64,000 nt of DNA, taken from Candidatus Paraluminiphilus aquimaris. Its GTDB lineage: Bacteria > Pseudomonadota > Gammaproteobacteria > Pseudomonadales > Halieaceae. Positions 10,505-19,963 of this stretch are shown here, one piece after another. The position numbers and the translations under genes were made by a program. Every line of letters begins with the position of its first letter. Position 1 is the stretch's first letter. The stretch lies in contig NZ_CP036501.1 of the NCBI RefSeq assembly GCF_026230195.1, positions 2,418,001-2,482,000 on the forward strand, in the 5' to 3' direction. The notes beneath the pieces are model-generated. The model had not been told where the DNA came from. It did no database searches and saw nothing but the letters and a program-made list of their open reading frames with translations.

Positions 10505-11067
10505 GCCACAGCGATAATAATCTCATTTCGACGCATAAAAGGTAGCGTCCAAGGCGGGTTGTACTGATTGAGCGTGGGCTCGCCTAGCGGCTGTATACCC
10601 TGCTCGGCTAAAAATGAACGCAACATCTGCCAGTGTTTTTCGGCCTTCTTGTCGTTGACCCATCCGCTAAAACGAATCACCGCAGCGCGATAGGCGGGCT
10701 CCTCACGAAAATTCACACGCGCATCGTTTGGATTCGGTAGATCAGATAAATCAAACTCGCTTGGAACAACGAAGGCCATTTCAGCATCGGACTCGGTTGG
10801 CATGGTGCTTTGGACAGGTGCCGTCATGGCTATTTCCTGTTGTCGCTCGTTGCCCCCAAAAATGTAGCCAGCCAAGACTCTAAAGCCTGAATTTGAACCC
10901 TCTGACATATCGGTAAATGCCAAAATTCTCGATTCGTAGTCTCTAATTTCGATTGACTCATCATCCCAGGACTGCACAACCGTATATTCAGGCTCCTCAA
11001 TAGCTGTGGCCGACCAACTGGTAATCAGAACGCAAAGTGTCAGTACGGTAGTTAGCACATATCGCAT
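10498..11067 (-). CDS. SOUL family haem-binding-like protein, exported
   Basis: A 189-residue protein with an N-terminal signal peptide (about residues 1-22, ending SATA), so it probably acts in the periplasm. The body matches the SOUL/HBP fold: EYTVVQSWDDESIEIRDYE at the start, AGYIFGGNERQQEIAMTAPV in the centre, and a C-terminal LPFMRRNEIIIAV strand. Family members bind haem or other tetrapyrroles in eukaryotes; the bacterial role is not settled. It is convergent with and slightly overlaps the hydroxyacid dehydrogenase gene. The next gene upstream on the same strand is the acetyltransferase, 59 bases away. Confidence 0.87.
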   Translation of the reverse strand: MRYVLTTVLTLCVLITSWSATAIEEPEYTVVQSWDDESIEIRDYESRILAFTDMSEGSNSGFRVLAGYIFGGNERQQEIAMTAPVQSTMPTESDAEMAFVVPSEFDLSDLPNPNDARVNFREEPAYRAAVIRFSGWVNDKKAEKHWQMLRSFLAEQGIQPLGEPTLNQYNPPWTLPFMRRNEIIIAVAQ

Positions 11068-11126
11068 AAAGCAAAAGCTCGCTGAAAAAGAATTGAGCTG
11101 TTGTTACGCGTGCCCAGCGACTCAGA

Positions 11127-11627
11127 TCAAACGAAAGTCGCTTCTGATAGGGCCACCGATTGCATCGAAACACGCTTTCCACTGTCCAGTGTCCGCTGTC
11201 CGATTTCAGCAAAGCCGAGCATTCGGTGGAAGTGGACAGAGTGTGCATTGGGTGGATCGATATCCATCTCAGCGGTCATCACACTGCAGCCGGCACCCAG
11301 AGAAAGCTCAGATAGGTATCTGTAGAGCTCCCTGCCGATGCCTTGGCCCCTCGCCTCGCTCGCTAAAACGATCCGATCGACGTAGACCATGTCGGAGACC
11401 CGGTCGTCGAACCACTTGTAGTTACCATTATCGTATGGCGCACCGTTTGTCATGGCTATGACAAAGCCCAGCACTTCATTTGGCGCCTCAGCCACGAGGC
11501 AAAAGCTGCTCAGCTTGAAAAGCTCGCGAAACCGCTCACCGTCCATAGGGCTAGTAACTGAGACGAAGACTTCATTAAGCGCTGTGATCGTGTCGGCATC
11601 ATCAGCCGTTGCATGCCTAACAATCAT
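11127..11627 (-). CDS. GNAT family N-acetyltransferase
   Basis: A 166-residue acetyl-CoA-dependent acetyltransferase. The acetyl-CoA binding motif A is visible as VLASEARGQGIGRELYRYL (R-G-x-G-I-G) around residues 92-112, preceded by the YVDRIVL strand. The tail HSVHFHRMLGFAEIG is the usual GNAT motif B. The substrate is not predictable. It begins close to the pyrophosphatase gene on the same strand (about 50 bases), so it may share that transcript. Confidence 0.85.
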   Translation of the reverse strand: MIVRHATADDADTITALNEVFVSVTSPMDGERFRELFKLSSFCLVAEAPNEVLGFVIAMTNGAPYDNGNYKWFDDRVSDMVYVDRIVLASEARGQGIGRELYRYLSELSLGAGCSVMTAEMDIDPPNAHSVHFHRMLGFAEIGQRTLDSGKRVSMQSVALSEATFV

Positions 11628-11678
11628 TCAGGGATCCCCGATCCGAAAACACACAGCGCTCTGAGGGCATCAAACAAC

Positions 11679-12302
11679 TTAAGCGTGTAAGTGCCCGTAA
11701 TGATGATCATAGTCAGCTTGGGCTGCCGCAATCACTTCAAGCGCCTGGTCGCGCCCATAGACAACGTCGACATTGATGTTCGGGTTTTTACCCGGCACTT
11801 GCTTGTAGGTTGAGAAATAATGCTGAAGACGCTCAACGATGATGGAGGGCATCTCAGCGAGATCCTCTATATCACCCCAAACATTATCACCGTCGAGCAC
11901 CGCAATGATCTTGTCGTCGGCCTCGCCACCGTCGATCATCTGTATTCCGCCAAGCACTTTAGCCTGCAAAATAATGTCAGTGCGGTTGATATCGCGCTCT
12001 GAGTAGACACAAATATCCAAAGGATCGCCGTCTGCTTCCTCAGTGCCAGCGCACCGTGCCGCAACATTCTCAGCGCAGTAAGTGCGGGGGATGAACCCAT
12101 ACAGGCAGGGTGGCGCAGCCGTCGTTCTTTGGGCGCGATCAATCATCAGATAACCGCTGTCTTTGTCGAGCTCGTATTTGATCGTGTCGCCGGGGAGCGA
12201 TTCAATGAAACCAGTGACCACACCTTTGTCGTCTCCTGGGTGAGCCGCCATACCGTGCCATGGGTGACGTCTCCACCGTGCAAAATCGCCGTTGTTGTAC
12301 AT
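11679..12302 (-). CDS. ppa: Inorganic pyrophosphatase, family I
   Basis: A soluble Mg-dependent enzyme that hydrolyses pyrophosphate and so drives biosynthetic reactions. The 207 residues carry the family I signature DGDPLDICV, the YGFIPRTYC substrate loop, and the acidic cluster around DGDNVWGDIED. The fold starts after about 25 extra N-terminal residues (WRRHPWHG). A GGAG ribosome binding site lies eight bases before the ATG. It is divergent from serA. Identification is firm; exact oligomer and metal use are not visible. Confidence 0.9.
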   Translation of the reverse strand: MYNNGDFARWRRHPWHGMAAHPGDDKGVVTGFIESLPGDTIKYELDKDSGYLMIDRAQRTTAAPPCLYGFIPRTYCAENVAARCAGTEEADGDPLDICVYSERDINRTDIILQAKVLGGIQMIDGGEADDKIIAVLDGDNVWGDIEDLAEMPSIIVERLQHYFSTYKQVPGKNPNINVDVVYGRDQALEVIAAAQADYDHHYGHLHA

Positions 12303-12509
12303 TCGAAATCTCCGTATTCGTCAAAGCAAGCGCGGACTGTATCGACAAATGCGACACATCGCGCGACGGGCGCGAATATTACGCGACTTCTCACACGACT
12401 TACAGCGCCGCGGCTGTGTTAGAATTACACGTCTGGGGCGTACCCAGAATTCACCTAATTGACTATCACTGAATGCTCTGCAATTTCGTGCAGGCACCGG
12501 GGCTCTGCT

Positions 12510-13694
12510 ATGCATCAAGTTCGCACATACAATGCAATCTCGACTAAAGGACTTGAGCGACTGAGTCCCGACTGCTTCGAAGTCGGTAGCGACCTGTCAC
12601 AGCCCGATGCGATTTTGCTGCGCAGCCACAAGTTAAGCACCAGTGATATTCCTGAGTCTGTTAGTGCCATCGCGCGAGCGGGCGCGGGCGTGAACAATAT
12701 CCCCCTCGATCACTGCACTGGCAAAGGCATTGTTGTATTCAATACCCCGGGCGCTAATGCCAATGCGGTAAAAGAACTCGTAGCCGCAGGCATGCTCCTG
12801 GCATCGCGGGATATTGTCGGAGGGATGAATTTTATCTCGTCGCTTGACCCACAACTTGGCGCCGAGGAAATGGCGCCCTTGCTCGAGGCGAGTAAAAAGC
12901 AATTTGCGGGGGCTGAGCTTCAAGGTAAGACCCTTGGCGTTCTCGGACTTGGTGCGATTGGCAGCTTAATTGCACGGCTTGGTCTCGACCTTGGCATGGA
13001 GGTGGTTGGTTATGACCCAGCTATTTCTATTGAAGCCGCTTGGCGGCTCCCAAGTTCTGTGAAAAAAATGGACAACATGCAGGCGCTCTTCTCTCGCTCA
13101 GATTACGTGTCTTTGCATATTCCCGTGCTCGACAGTACCCGAGGTCTGATAAACGCCGACACCTTGGGCCACTTCAAGCCAGGCGCCTGTCTACTCAATT
13201 TCGCCCGAGAGCAAATCGTCGATACAGCATCTGTGGTCGATGCGCTCAATAAAGGCCAACTTCGTAAATACGTGACTGACTTCCCAGCACCCGCATTGGT
13301 AGGACGCAGAGACACCTTACTCATGCCACATATCGGTGCGAGCACCCAAGAAGCGGAAGAAAACTGCGCGGTCATGGCCGCTGACCAGATAAAGGCGTTT
13401 TTAGATCATGGCAATATCAAAAATTCCGTAAATTTCCCGGCGATAGAGCTAGAGCCCAATTCCAATACCCGACTTGCGATCACTAACGAAAATGCGCCCG
13501 GCGCACTCAGTCACATTCTCAATGTATTGAGCGACGCCAAAGTCAACGTGGTTGACCTCCTCAATAAGAGCCGTGGTGACATTGCCTATAACTTAATTGA
13601 TGTAAACGCGTCCCCCACATCGGACTTGTTAGGTCAATTACGGGCTCTGCCCGGTGTTATCAATGTTCGACTGCTCAGCGGAGCCTGCGCTTAA
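12510..13694 (+). CDS. serA: D-3-phosphoglycerate dehydrogenase, ACT-containing short form
   Basis: First step of serine synthesis: 3-phosphoglycerate plus NAD to 3-phosphohydroxypyruvate. About 394 residues. The NAD fingerprint GLGAIGSLIA lies near residue 155, the catalytic Arg in NFAREQIVD near residue 230 and the catalytic His in MPHIGAST near residue 275. The position that holds Glu in the long classes reads TDFPAP here, as in the short bacterial class with DFP. A C-terminal ACT domain (about 315-390, with ENAPGALSHILNVLSDAKVN) suggests serine feedback. The ATG giving MHQVRTYN is chosen; an upstream start adds 17 unconserved residues. Confidence 0.9.
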   Translation: MHQVRTYNAISTKGLERLSPDCFEVGSDLSQPDAILLRSHKLSTSDIPESVSAIARAGAGVNNIPLDHCTGKGIVVFNTPGANANAVKELVAAGMLLASRDIVGGMNFISSLDPQLGAEEMAPLLEASKKQFAGAELQGKTLGVLGLGAIGSLIARLGLDLGMEVVGYDPAISIEAAWRLPSSVKKMDNMQALFSRSDYVSLHIPVLDSTRGLINADTLGHFKPGACLLNFAREQIVDTASVVDALNKGQLRKYVTDFPAPALVGRRDTLLMPHIGASTQEAEENCAVMAADQIKAFLDHGNIKNSVNFPAIELEPNSNTRLAITNENAPGALSHILNVLSDAKVNVVDLLNKSRGDIAYNLIDVNASPTSDLLGQLRALPGVINVRLLSGACA

Positions 13695-13889
13695 AAATTG
13701 CGACCAAATGTCGCGCCGGTATTGTTAAGCCCAACTAAGATGCGTTAGCGTTCAAGAACGAGACGACTCGACGCTCCATGTTGCACAAAGCCTTTTGCTT
13801 GAACGGCACGTAATTAGGTGAGTCCAGTCCGACTGCGCTACGCGCAGCCAAGTTACCGATTGAATACAAGAGACTCATAGGAAATTACG

Positions 13890-16322
13890 ATGCCGTCGTT
13901 ATCTGGATACGTAAAAATAGTGCACCTCGCAGGTGCTGCTCTATCCCTTACCAGTGTGTTGAGCGCAACTGTACTGGCCTCACCTATTGTACTGCCGGGC
14001 GCACCGGGTCAACCCAGCCAAACGCTCAGCCCTGAGGATGCGGTCAAGATTACCGATACTAGCTTCTCTCCCGCTGATGTGAGCTTCATGCAAATGATGA
14101 TCCCGCATCATGCTCAAGCATTGGAAATGGCCGATCTGGTTGAAGCTCGCACTAATCAGCCCGCTCTTTTGAATATTGCCGGTCGCATCAAAGCCTCACA
14201 GAGCGACGAAATCGACTTTATGGAAGGCTGGCTTACCGATCGTGGCGAGTCACCAATGGCACACGCGCATCACATGATGAGCATGCACCACAAAATGGAA
14301 ATGGGGATGGCGACGGATGACCAAATGGCGGCTCTCGCTGCCGCTGAGTCGGTCGACTTCGACCGTCAGTTCTTAACACTCATGATTCGCCACCATGAAG
14401 GTGCCGTAGACATGGTGGAGGACTTGCTCGATAAACCCGGCTCTGCCTACGACCCCGTCTTGTACGAGTTTGTGGGTGATATCAAGAATGACCAAGCCGT
14501 CGAGATAGACCAGATGAACGGCTTATTGGTGAGCCTGTCTGATGACCCCAGAGCGAATCTCAAAGCAGGGCTCATGGATGCGGGCATCGCCATTAAGAAT
14601 ATGACGCTAGTTGCCTCGCTTCCAAAACCTGCCGGGTTTATCGACCCCAAGAATCCGATTGAGATGTCAAAGGGGCCCGAGCACAAACCCAAAACGGCCG
14701 AAGAAGACTCTGAAGAAGACACCGCAGAGGACGCGAAAAAGCAGTCGCCGGTTGAAGGTGGCTCACGCAAGCGATCGCCGCTTTTGAGTTTTAGTAATAC
14801 AGATATGGCGTTCTCGGGCGATACCTTGGTAGCGGGTAGCTATCACGGTTTCAATGTCTATAACATCAAGGAAGATGGCGTTCCCGACTTGCTCAGCTCG
14901 GTCGTCTGTCCAGGTGGTCAGGGCGATGTCAGTATCGTGGGCGACCTTCTGATCATGTCTGTTCAGGAAACCCGCAGTCGCTTAGATTGTGGTCTACAGG
15001 GCATTGCTGAAGATGTCAGCGATGAGCGCTTCCGCGGCATTCGCATTTTCAACATTTCGGACCTGGAAAACCCGGTACAAGTCGGCGCAGTTCAAACTTG
15101 CCGGGGCTCACATACTCACTCTGTGGTATCGGGTCCGGGCGACGATGGCAAAATCGTCGTATACAACTCGGGGACTTCAAGCATTCGAGAGCGTGAGGAG
15201 ATGGCCTCTTGCTTTGATGATACGCCGGGTGATCCCCGGACTGCCCTATTCCGAATCGATGTTATTGAGATTCCTGTGGAGGACCCATCTGCCTCACGAA
15301 TTGTTCACTCCCCTACGGTATTTGCGGACGAGGAAACAGGTGCAATAGCGGGCCTTTGGCGTGGCGGCGACCATGGCGATGACACTCAGGAGACACGAAC
15401 GACGGATGAGTGCCATGACATCACCGTATTCCCCTCTAAAAACCTCGCTGCCGGCGCTTGTTCAGGAAACGGCATCTTGTTTGATATTACCGATCCCTTG
15501 GATCCAAAACGCTTGGATGCCGTCTCAGATAATGGCTTTGCTTACTGGCACTCCGCCACCTTCAACAACGACGGCACCAAGATCCTCTTCACCGACGAAT
15601 GGGGTGGCGGTGGCCGCGCTCGTTGCCGTGCATTCGACCCTTTAGATTGGGGTGCAGACGCCATATACGACATCGTGGACGGCAAATTGGTGTATCGCAG
15701 TCATTTTAAAATACCTGCGCCGCAGCGCGAGTATGAAAACTGTGTAGCCCATAACGGATCGATTGTTCCTGTGCCTGGGCGCGATATTTTTGTTCAAGCT
15801 TGGTACCAAGGCGGCATCTCCGTTATCGACTTTACCGACTCCTCTGACCCCATTGAGATCGCCTATTTTGACCGTGGCCCGATCGACGATAAGGAATTAG
15901 TGACAGGTGGTTTTTGGTCGACCTATTTTTATAAAAACCATATCTACGGCACAGAGATCATTCGCGGTCTCGATGTACTTGCCCTAGAGGAAAGTGAGCA
16001 CCTCTCTGCAAACGAAATTGCCGCAGCAGGGCTCGCCGACTTGGACGGCGTTTTTAACCCGCAGCAGCAGTTCCCTGTAAGCTGGCCTGATCATCCTGTA
16101 GTCGCCTTGGCGCTGCTCGACCAGCTGGCAAGAGAGACGCCTGAAGCAAAGCATGTTGCGGCGGCATCGAAAGCCATGGCGGCCGCTTTGGAGACCATTG
16201 AAGCCGGCCAATCTGATAAGCGCGCCGTTCGTAATATCGAGAAACTTGCGAGCAAGGTTGCGTCCAGCGGTGGAGAATCGGCGGCTCGGGTTATGCGTGG
16301 CGTTGCCGCACAACTCCGCTAA
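13890..16322 (+). CDS. Exported DUF305 / LVIVD-repeat fusion protein
   Basis: A predicted periplasmic or surface protein of 810 residues with a signal peptide (about 1-31). Residues 55-225 form a DUF305 domain, a ferritin-like four-helix fold, with its paired motifs MIPHHAQALEMADL and MIRHHEGAVDMVEDLL and many His and Met residues (HAHHMMSMHHKMEMGM), suggestive of metal binding. An acidic linker (EEDSEEDTAEDAKK) leads to a beta-propeller of LVIVD type from about 300 to 700, with units like DLENPVQVGAVQTCRGSHTH and VIDFTDSSDPIEIAYFD. A helical tail follows. Several Cys residues in the propeller and the DsbB-like gene 20 bases downstream suggest disulfides form after export. Function is unknown. 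Confidence 0.85.
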   Translation: MPSLSGYVKIVHLAGAALSLTSVLSATVLASPIVLPGAPGQPSQTLSPEDAVKITDTSFSPADVSFMQMMIPHHAQALEMADLVEARTNQPALLNIAGRIKASQSDEIDFMEGWLTDRGESPMAHAHHMMSMHHKMEMGMATDDQMAALAAAESVDFDRQFLTLMIRHHEGAVDMVEDLLDKPGSAYDPVLYEFVGDIKNDQAVEIDQMNGLLVSLSDDPRANLKAGLMDAGIAIKNMTLVASLPKPAGFIDPKNPIEMSKGPEHKPKTAEEDSEEDTAEDAKKQSPVEGGSRKRSPLLSFSNTDMAFSGDTLVAGSYHGFNVYNIKEDGVPDLLSSVVCPGGQGDVSIVGDLLIMSVQETRSRLDCGLQGIAEDVSDERFRGIRIFNISDLENPVQVGAVQTCRGSHTHSVVSGPGDDGKIVVYNSGTSSIREREEMASCFDDTPGDPRTALFRIDVIEIPVEDPSASRIVHSPTVFADEETGAIAGLWRGGDHGDDTQETRTTDECHDITVFPSKNLAAGACSGNGILFDITDPLDPKRLDAVSDNGFAYWHSATFNNDGTKILFTDEWGGGGRARCRAFDPLDWGADAIYDIVDGKLVYRSHFKIPAPQREYENCVAHNGSIVPVPGRDIFVQAWYQGGISVIDFTDSSDPIEIAYFDRGPIDDKELVTGGFWSTYFYKNHIYGTEIIRGLDVLALEESEHLSANEIAAAGLADLDGVFNPQQQFPVSWPDHPVVALALLDQLARETPEAKHVAAASKAMAAALETIEAGQSDKRAVRNIEKLASKVASSGGESAARVMRGVAAQLR

Positions 16323-16342
16323 TCAGAGGACAGATTGAGCGC

Positions 16343-16888
16343 ATGGCACCGTCCACAAAATCGCTAGCAGCGCTCACAGAGCTGCTCACCAAGGGACGGC
16401 TCCTTTGGTGGGCCATTTTTGCATTGGGAAGTAGCCTGCTTGCCGCAGCTTTGTACTGGCAATACGTCCTCGGTGACGATCCTTGTCAGGTATGTATCCA
16501 AGCTCGCCTCTGGGCCGTTGGCATAGGACTCGTTGGTGCATTCATGCTGATGCTCCCCGATACCCTGCTGTATCGGCTAGCGGGGTTCGCTTTGACCCTA
16601 TTAACCGGCGCGGGCATGGGTGAGCGCGCCTTTTATCTCTATGAAATCGAAAACTTTCGAGGTGATGGCAGCTGCGAGTTTACCCTTGGCATGCCCTCCT
16701 GGTTCGCTGTGGACCAGTGGTTCCCTGCTTTATTCGAAGTGCGAAATATCTGCTCATACACCCCGGAAATCGCCTTTGGCGTCAGCATGGCGGAGGCTTT
16801 AATCGGCATCGCCGCCGTTGTCTGTGTGCTGGCTTTGCTCGGATCCGGCCTCTTGATCAAATCCGCGCTTGCCACAAAGACCGACTAG
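16343..16888 (+). CDS. DsbB-like disulfide bond formation protein
   Basis: An inner-membrane quinone-linked thiol oxidase of the DsbB family, 181 residues. There are four membrane segments. The first periplasmic loop carries the redox pair C48-QV-C51 (PCQVC), and the second has C112 and C138 in a segment like that of E. coli DsbB (CEFTLGMPSWFAVDQWFP). The GERAFYLYE segment also matches the family. It follows the DUF305/LVIVD gene by 20 bases and is probably in the same operon. A separate dsbA is not seen nearby. A dedicated DsbB paralogue for the upstream protein is plausible. Confidence 0.87.
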   Translation: MAPSTKSLAALTELLTKGRLLWWAIFALGSSLLAAALYWQYVLGDDPCQVCIQARLWAVGIGLVGAFMLMLPDTLLYRLAGFALTLLTGAGMGERAFYLYEIENFRGDGSCEFTLGMPSWFAVDQWFPALFEVRNICSYTPEIAFGVSMAEALIGIAAVVCVLALLGSGLLIKSALATKTD

Positions 16889-17042
16889 ACGCGCCGCTTT
16901 GCCGTAGAGAACAAAAAGTCGGGCTTACCCAACAAAGAAGCCACCGTCGGTGTAAACGAAGTCAATCGCTGTAACACGACTCACATCCCTTGCAGGCTGG
17001 GTAGCTGGGCTAACCCCCGCTAAACACTTGTCCTAAGTCCCT

Positions 17043-17080
17043 AAAAACAAAACGGCCCCACAACTCAATGCTGTGGAGCC
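17043..17080 (-). terminator. Rho-independent terminator of the small membrane protein gene
   Basis: Read on the minus strand, a stem GGCTCCACA pairs with TGTGGGGCC across a 9-base loop, with one G-T type mismatch, and is followed by a T-rich run (GTTTTGTTTTTA). It lies about 50 bases past the stop of the 69-residue membrane protein gene. Confidence 0.75.
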
Positions 17081-17131
17081 GATGTTGGGCCGTAGGTAAG
17101 CACAGCCCTTGGTAAACTATTGGTGGTGATC

Positions 17132-17341
17132 TTAGCTGTTTGCGCGCTCGCGCTGAACATCGTCCAGATAAGCACGAAACGCCGAGGTGTACTGCAGCGA
17201 CCAGAGTACGATGTACGCAGCGAAAAACACGGTGATATCGATGCCATCAAGCAGCGTCGAGGCGAGGAACATGCCGAGCACCAGCGCTCCTTGAAGGGTT
17301 AGTGATAATACAGCTGGGATATCGATAAGTATTTTGTCCAT
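17132..17341 (-). CDS. Small two-helix membrane protein, unrecognised
   Basis: A 69-residue protein beginning MDKILIDIPAVLSLTLQGAL. A GGGAGAG ribosome binding site eight bases upstream fixes this start over longer frames. Two hydrophobic stretches, about residues 10-32 and 36-53, are predicted membrane helices. The tail FRAYLDDVQRERANS is charged and probably cytoplasmic. A good terminator follows the gene, so it is likely a separate small transcript. No family was recognised and no function can be given. Confidence 0.65.
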   Translation of the reverse strand: MDKILIDIPAVLSLTLQGALVLGMFLASTLLDGIDITVFFAAYIVLWSLQYTSAFRAYLDDVQRERANS

Positions 17342-17512
17342 AACTTCTCTCCCTAAAGTCATGTCGATTGAGTTCGTGCAAAAACTCGTCACCGAGTTAA
17401 CGCCCCCGGGCGCCTCGCAGAACAACGAGACAAACTGTTAATAACGCCCTTGTGTCATGTACGCATATACTGAGGTGCAAGGATCAATATCTCACCCTTT
17501 TGAATCAGAACT

Positions 17513-18334
17513 ATGTCTTTTATCCCACACGACAGTTTGATCTGCCCTATCGATGACCTGCCTTTGCAGTATCGAGATGGCTCATTGTCGTGCCCAAGCG
17601 GACATCAATACGATATTGGCAAACCCGGTTATGCGAATCTCCTCAGTGTTCAACACAAGCGCTCCAAGGCACCAGGCGATTCAAAAGACATGGTCAGAGC
17701 ACGAAACGCATTTCTGGCCAAAGGTTACTATGAACCAATCGCAAACCGACTTGCGCAGCTGCTTGAGCACATCGCGGGCGATGAGTTGACTGTGGTCGAT
17801 GCGGGCTGCGGCGAGGGCTATTATCTTGAAGCCATCGATTCACTGCCGGGTAAGCAACTGCACCTTGTTGGTTTTGATATTTCAAAGTGGGCGATTCAAC
17901 GAGCTGCTCGACGCTGCGCAGCAACTTGGCTTGTCGCCAGCAATAAACGCGTTCCGTTGGCTGACGAGTCAGCTGATGTCGTACTCGATATGTTTGGCTT
18001 CCCTGACTTCGACTCGTTCCAAAGGATCTTAAAGACCAACGGCAGGCTTTTCTGTGTTACGCCCGCAGCACAACACCTCATCGAACTGCGTAAAATCATC
18101 TATCCACACGTAAAACAGACCAGTGGTCGCGATTATCCAGCGCCATTTACCCTCGTCTCTCGTGAGACTTTGACGTACGGGCTAACCCTCGTACAGCAAG
18201 ATTTAGATAACCTCCTCGCCATGACGCCCCATTTGTATCGAGCACCAAAAGAGGGGCTGGCTCGCTTGAAAAACCTGAAGCAACTTGAGATTACAGTTGA
18301 TATTAACATTGATGAGCTCCGGCTTCATTTCTAG
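17513..18334 (+). CDS. rlmA: 23S rRNA (guanine-N1)-methyltransferase RlmA type
   Basis: SAM-dependent enzyme that methylates N1 of G745 in 23S rRNA (helix 35), 273 residues. The N-terminal Zn-binding segment and the following PGYANLLSVQHKRSKAPGDS stretch are diagnostic. The SAM motif is VVDAGCGEGYY near residue 95. In E. coli the zinc site uses three Cys and one His. Here C11, C27 and H31 are present, but the second Cys of the CPxC pair reads Asp (CPID), so the zinc site may be altered. Monocistronic; start at MSFIPHDSLICP. Confidence 0.88.
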   Translation: MSFIPHDSLICPIDDLPLQYRDGSLSCPSGHQYDIGKPGYANLLSVQHKRSKAPGDSKDMVRARNAFLAKGYYEPIANRLAQLLEHIAGDELTVVDAGCGEGYYLEAIDSLPGKQLHLVGFDISKWAIQRAARRCAATWLVASNKRVPLADESADVVLDMFGFPDFDSFQRILKTNGRLFCVTPAAQHLIELRKIIYPHVKQTSGRDYPAPFTLVSRETLTYGLTLVQQDLDNLLAMTPHLYRAPKEGLARLKNLKQLEITVDINIDELRLHF

Positions 18335-18685
18335 CTCACGGAAAACCTAATTCCAAACGTCGCTGCCGAGGGAGGTCACTGATTCCCTGAGCGCTACGTG
18401 CGGGTAACTGAAGACACCTTGCCCACAACTCATCGCTGATTGAATAATTTTACGGGGCATTGTTGCGCAAATTGTGACGCACCGATCGAAATCGATTAGC
18501 CATACCGATGCTTCCCGACGATGCGCATCCAAAACTTGACTGTGACTGCGGTTGCCCTATTGTTGGACGTGGTGGAGGGGTTGCGCTCGTAGTCGTTACC
18601 CAAACCGCACAATACATATAAAAATACGATAGAAAATCTAGCGTTCCGACCACAGAAGAAATCGGTCCGTAAAGAGGAGACACTC
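18335..18685 (+). other. Intergenic region upstream of the P450 gene
   Basis: About 350 bases between rlmA and the P450 gene. No supported gene is seen. The last bases carry a GAGGAG ribosome binding site ahead of the GTG start of the P450. An A/T-rich stretch around 18615-18645 (ATACATATAAAAATACGATAG) is a fair place for the P450 promoter, but no clear -35 partner was found. Confidence 0.4.
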
Positions 18686-19963
18686 GTGAATCAAGCCATC
18701 AAACGATCTAATTTGCCCGGTTATGACAGGGCTTTCAGCACGCCTCTTGGCGACTTGGACCCATCGAATCCTCACTTGTGGCCATCGCAGGAGATGTGGG
18801 CGGTCTTTGAGCGCCTGCGTAATGAAGACCCGTTACATTATTGCAAAGAAGGCTGGATGGCGGACGAGCGGCCCGCCGACATGGAGCCAATTGGACCCTA
18901 CTGGTCCGTAACGCGTTACGAGGACATCATGGCGATCGACACGGATCATCATCGCTTCTCGTCGGAACCTGCGATTGTACTGCCAAACCCTGCTGAAGAT
19001 TTTCCGCTACCCATGTTCATCGCGATGGATCAGCCTAAACACGATGTCCAGCGGCAGACCGTCGCACCCATTGTGGCCTCGCCAAGCTTGTCGCAAATGT
19101 CGCAGGTTATTCGTGAGCGGACGCAATACGTGCTTGATAACGTGCCCATCAATCAAGAATTCGACTGGGTCGATACGGTATCCATCGAACTGACTACCAT
19201 GATGCTCGCAACGCTCTTCGACTTTCCCTTTGAGGATCGACGAAAGTTAACGCGATGGTCAGACGTCGCGACTGCAGGGCCTGAAACTGGCATTGTCGAG
19301 AGTGAGGAGCAACGTCGTGCCGAACTTACGGAGTGTGTGGAGTACTTTTTGGGTCTATGGCAAGAGCGCATTGGCGGTAGCGGCCATGACCTCATCACGA
19401 TGCTCGCGAACGGTGAGAAAACGCGCGATATGGATGCCGTCGAATATTTGGGCAATCTGATATTGCTGATCGTGGGTGGTAACGACACGACCCGAAACTC
19501 AATGTCTGCTTCTATTTACGGGTCGCACTTGTTCCCTGAGCAGTGGGACAAAGTGAAAGCCAATCGTGATCTAATCCCTAATACAGTTGCCGAAATTATC
19601 CGCTGGCAGACGCCGCTGGCTTACATGCGAAGAACAGCACTCGAAGACGTCGAAATGCACGGAAAGACCATCAAAAAGGGCGATAAAGTCGCGATGTGGT
19701 ACGTCTCGGGCAACCGCGACGAGCGAAAATTTGAGAACCCAGATGTGCTGGACTTCGAACGTAAGAATGCGCGCAACCACGTATCCTTTGGGTTCGGTAT
19801 TCACCGTTGTTTTGGTAACCGCCTCGCAGAACTTCAGCTTCAGATTCTTTGGGATGAAATGCTAAAGCGCTTCTCTCGGGTCGAGGTTGTAGGTGAGCCC
19901 AGCCGAAATATCTCGAGCTTCGTAAAGGGCTACACCAAGATGAAGGTGATTGTCCGCGACTGA
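18686..19963 (+). CDS. Cytochrome P450, CYP153-like (alkane/fatty acid hydroxylase)
   Basis: A soluble haem monooxygenase of 425 residues. The haem-binding motif FGFGIHRCFGNRLAE has its Cys ligand at residue 375. The I-helix motif is VGGNDTTRNSMS near residue 270, and the ExxR motif is EIIR near residue 300. The combination IIRWQTPLAYMRRTALEDVE and MWYVSGNRDE is what I know from CYP153 terminal alkane hydroxylases. That would make the substrate a medium-chain alkane, alcohol or fatty acid. CYP153 enzymes need a ferredoxin and reductase, and neither lies next to it. The start is GTG with a GAGGAG site. Confidence 0.85.
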   Translation: MNQAIKRSNLPGYDRAFSTPLGDLDPSNPHLWPSQEMWAVFERLRNEDPLHYCKEGWMADERPADMEPIGPYWSVTRYEDIMAIDTDHHRFSSEPAIVLPNPAEDFPLPMFIAMDQPKHDVQRQTVAPIVASPSLSQMSQVIRERTQYVLDNVPINQEFDWVDTVSIELTTMMLATLFDFPFEDRRKLTRWSDVATAGPETGIVESEEQRRAELTECVEYFLGLWQERIGGSGHDLITMLANGEKTRDMDAVEYLGNLILLIVGGNDTTRNSMSASIYGSHLFPEQWDKVKANRDLIPNTVAEIIRWQTPLAYMRRTALEDVEMHGKTIKKGDKVAMWYVSGNRDERKFENPDVLDFERKNARNHVSFGFGIHRCFGNRLAELQLQILWDEMLKRFSRVEVVGEPSRNISSFVKGYTKMKVIVRD

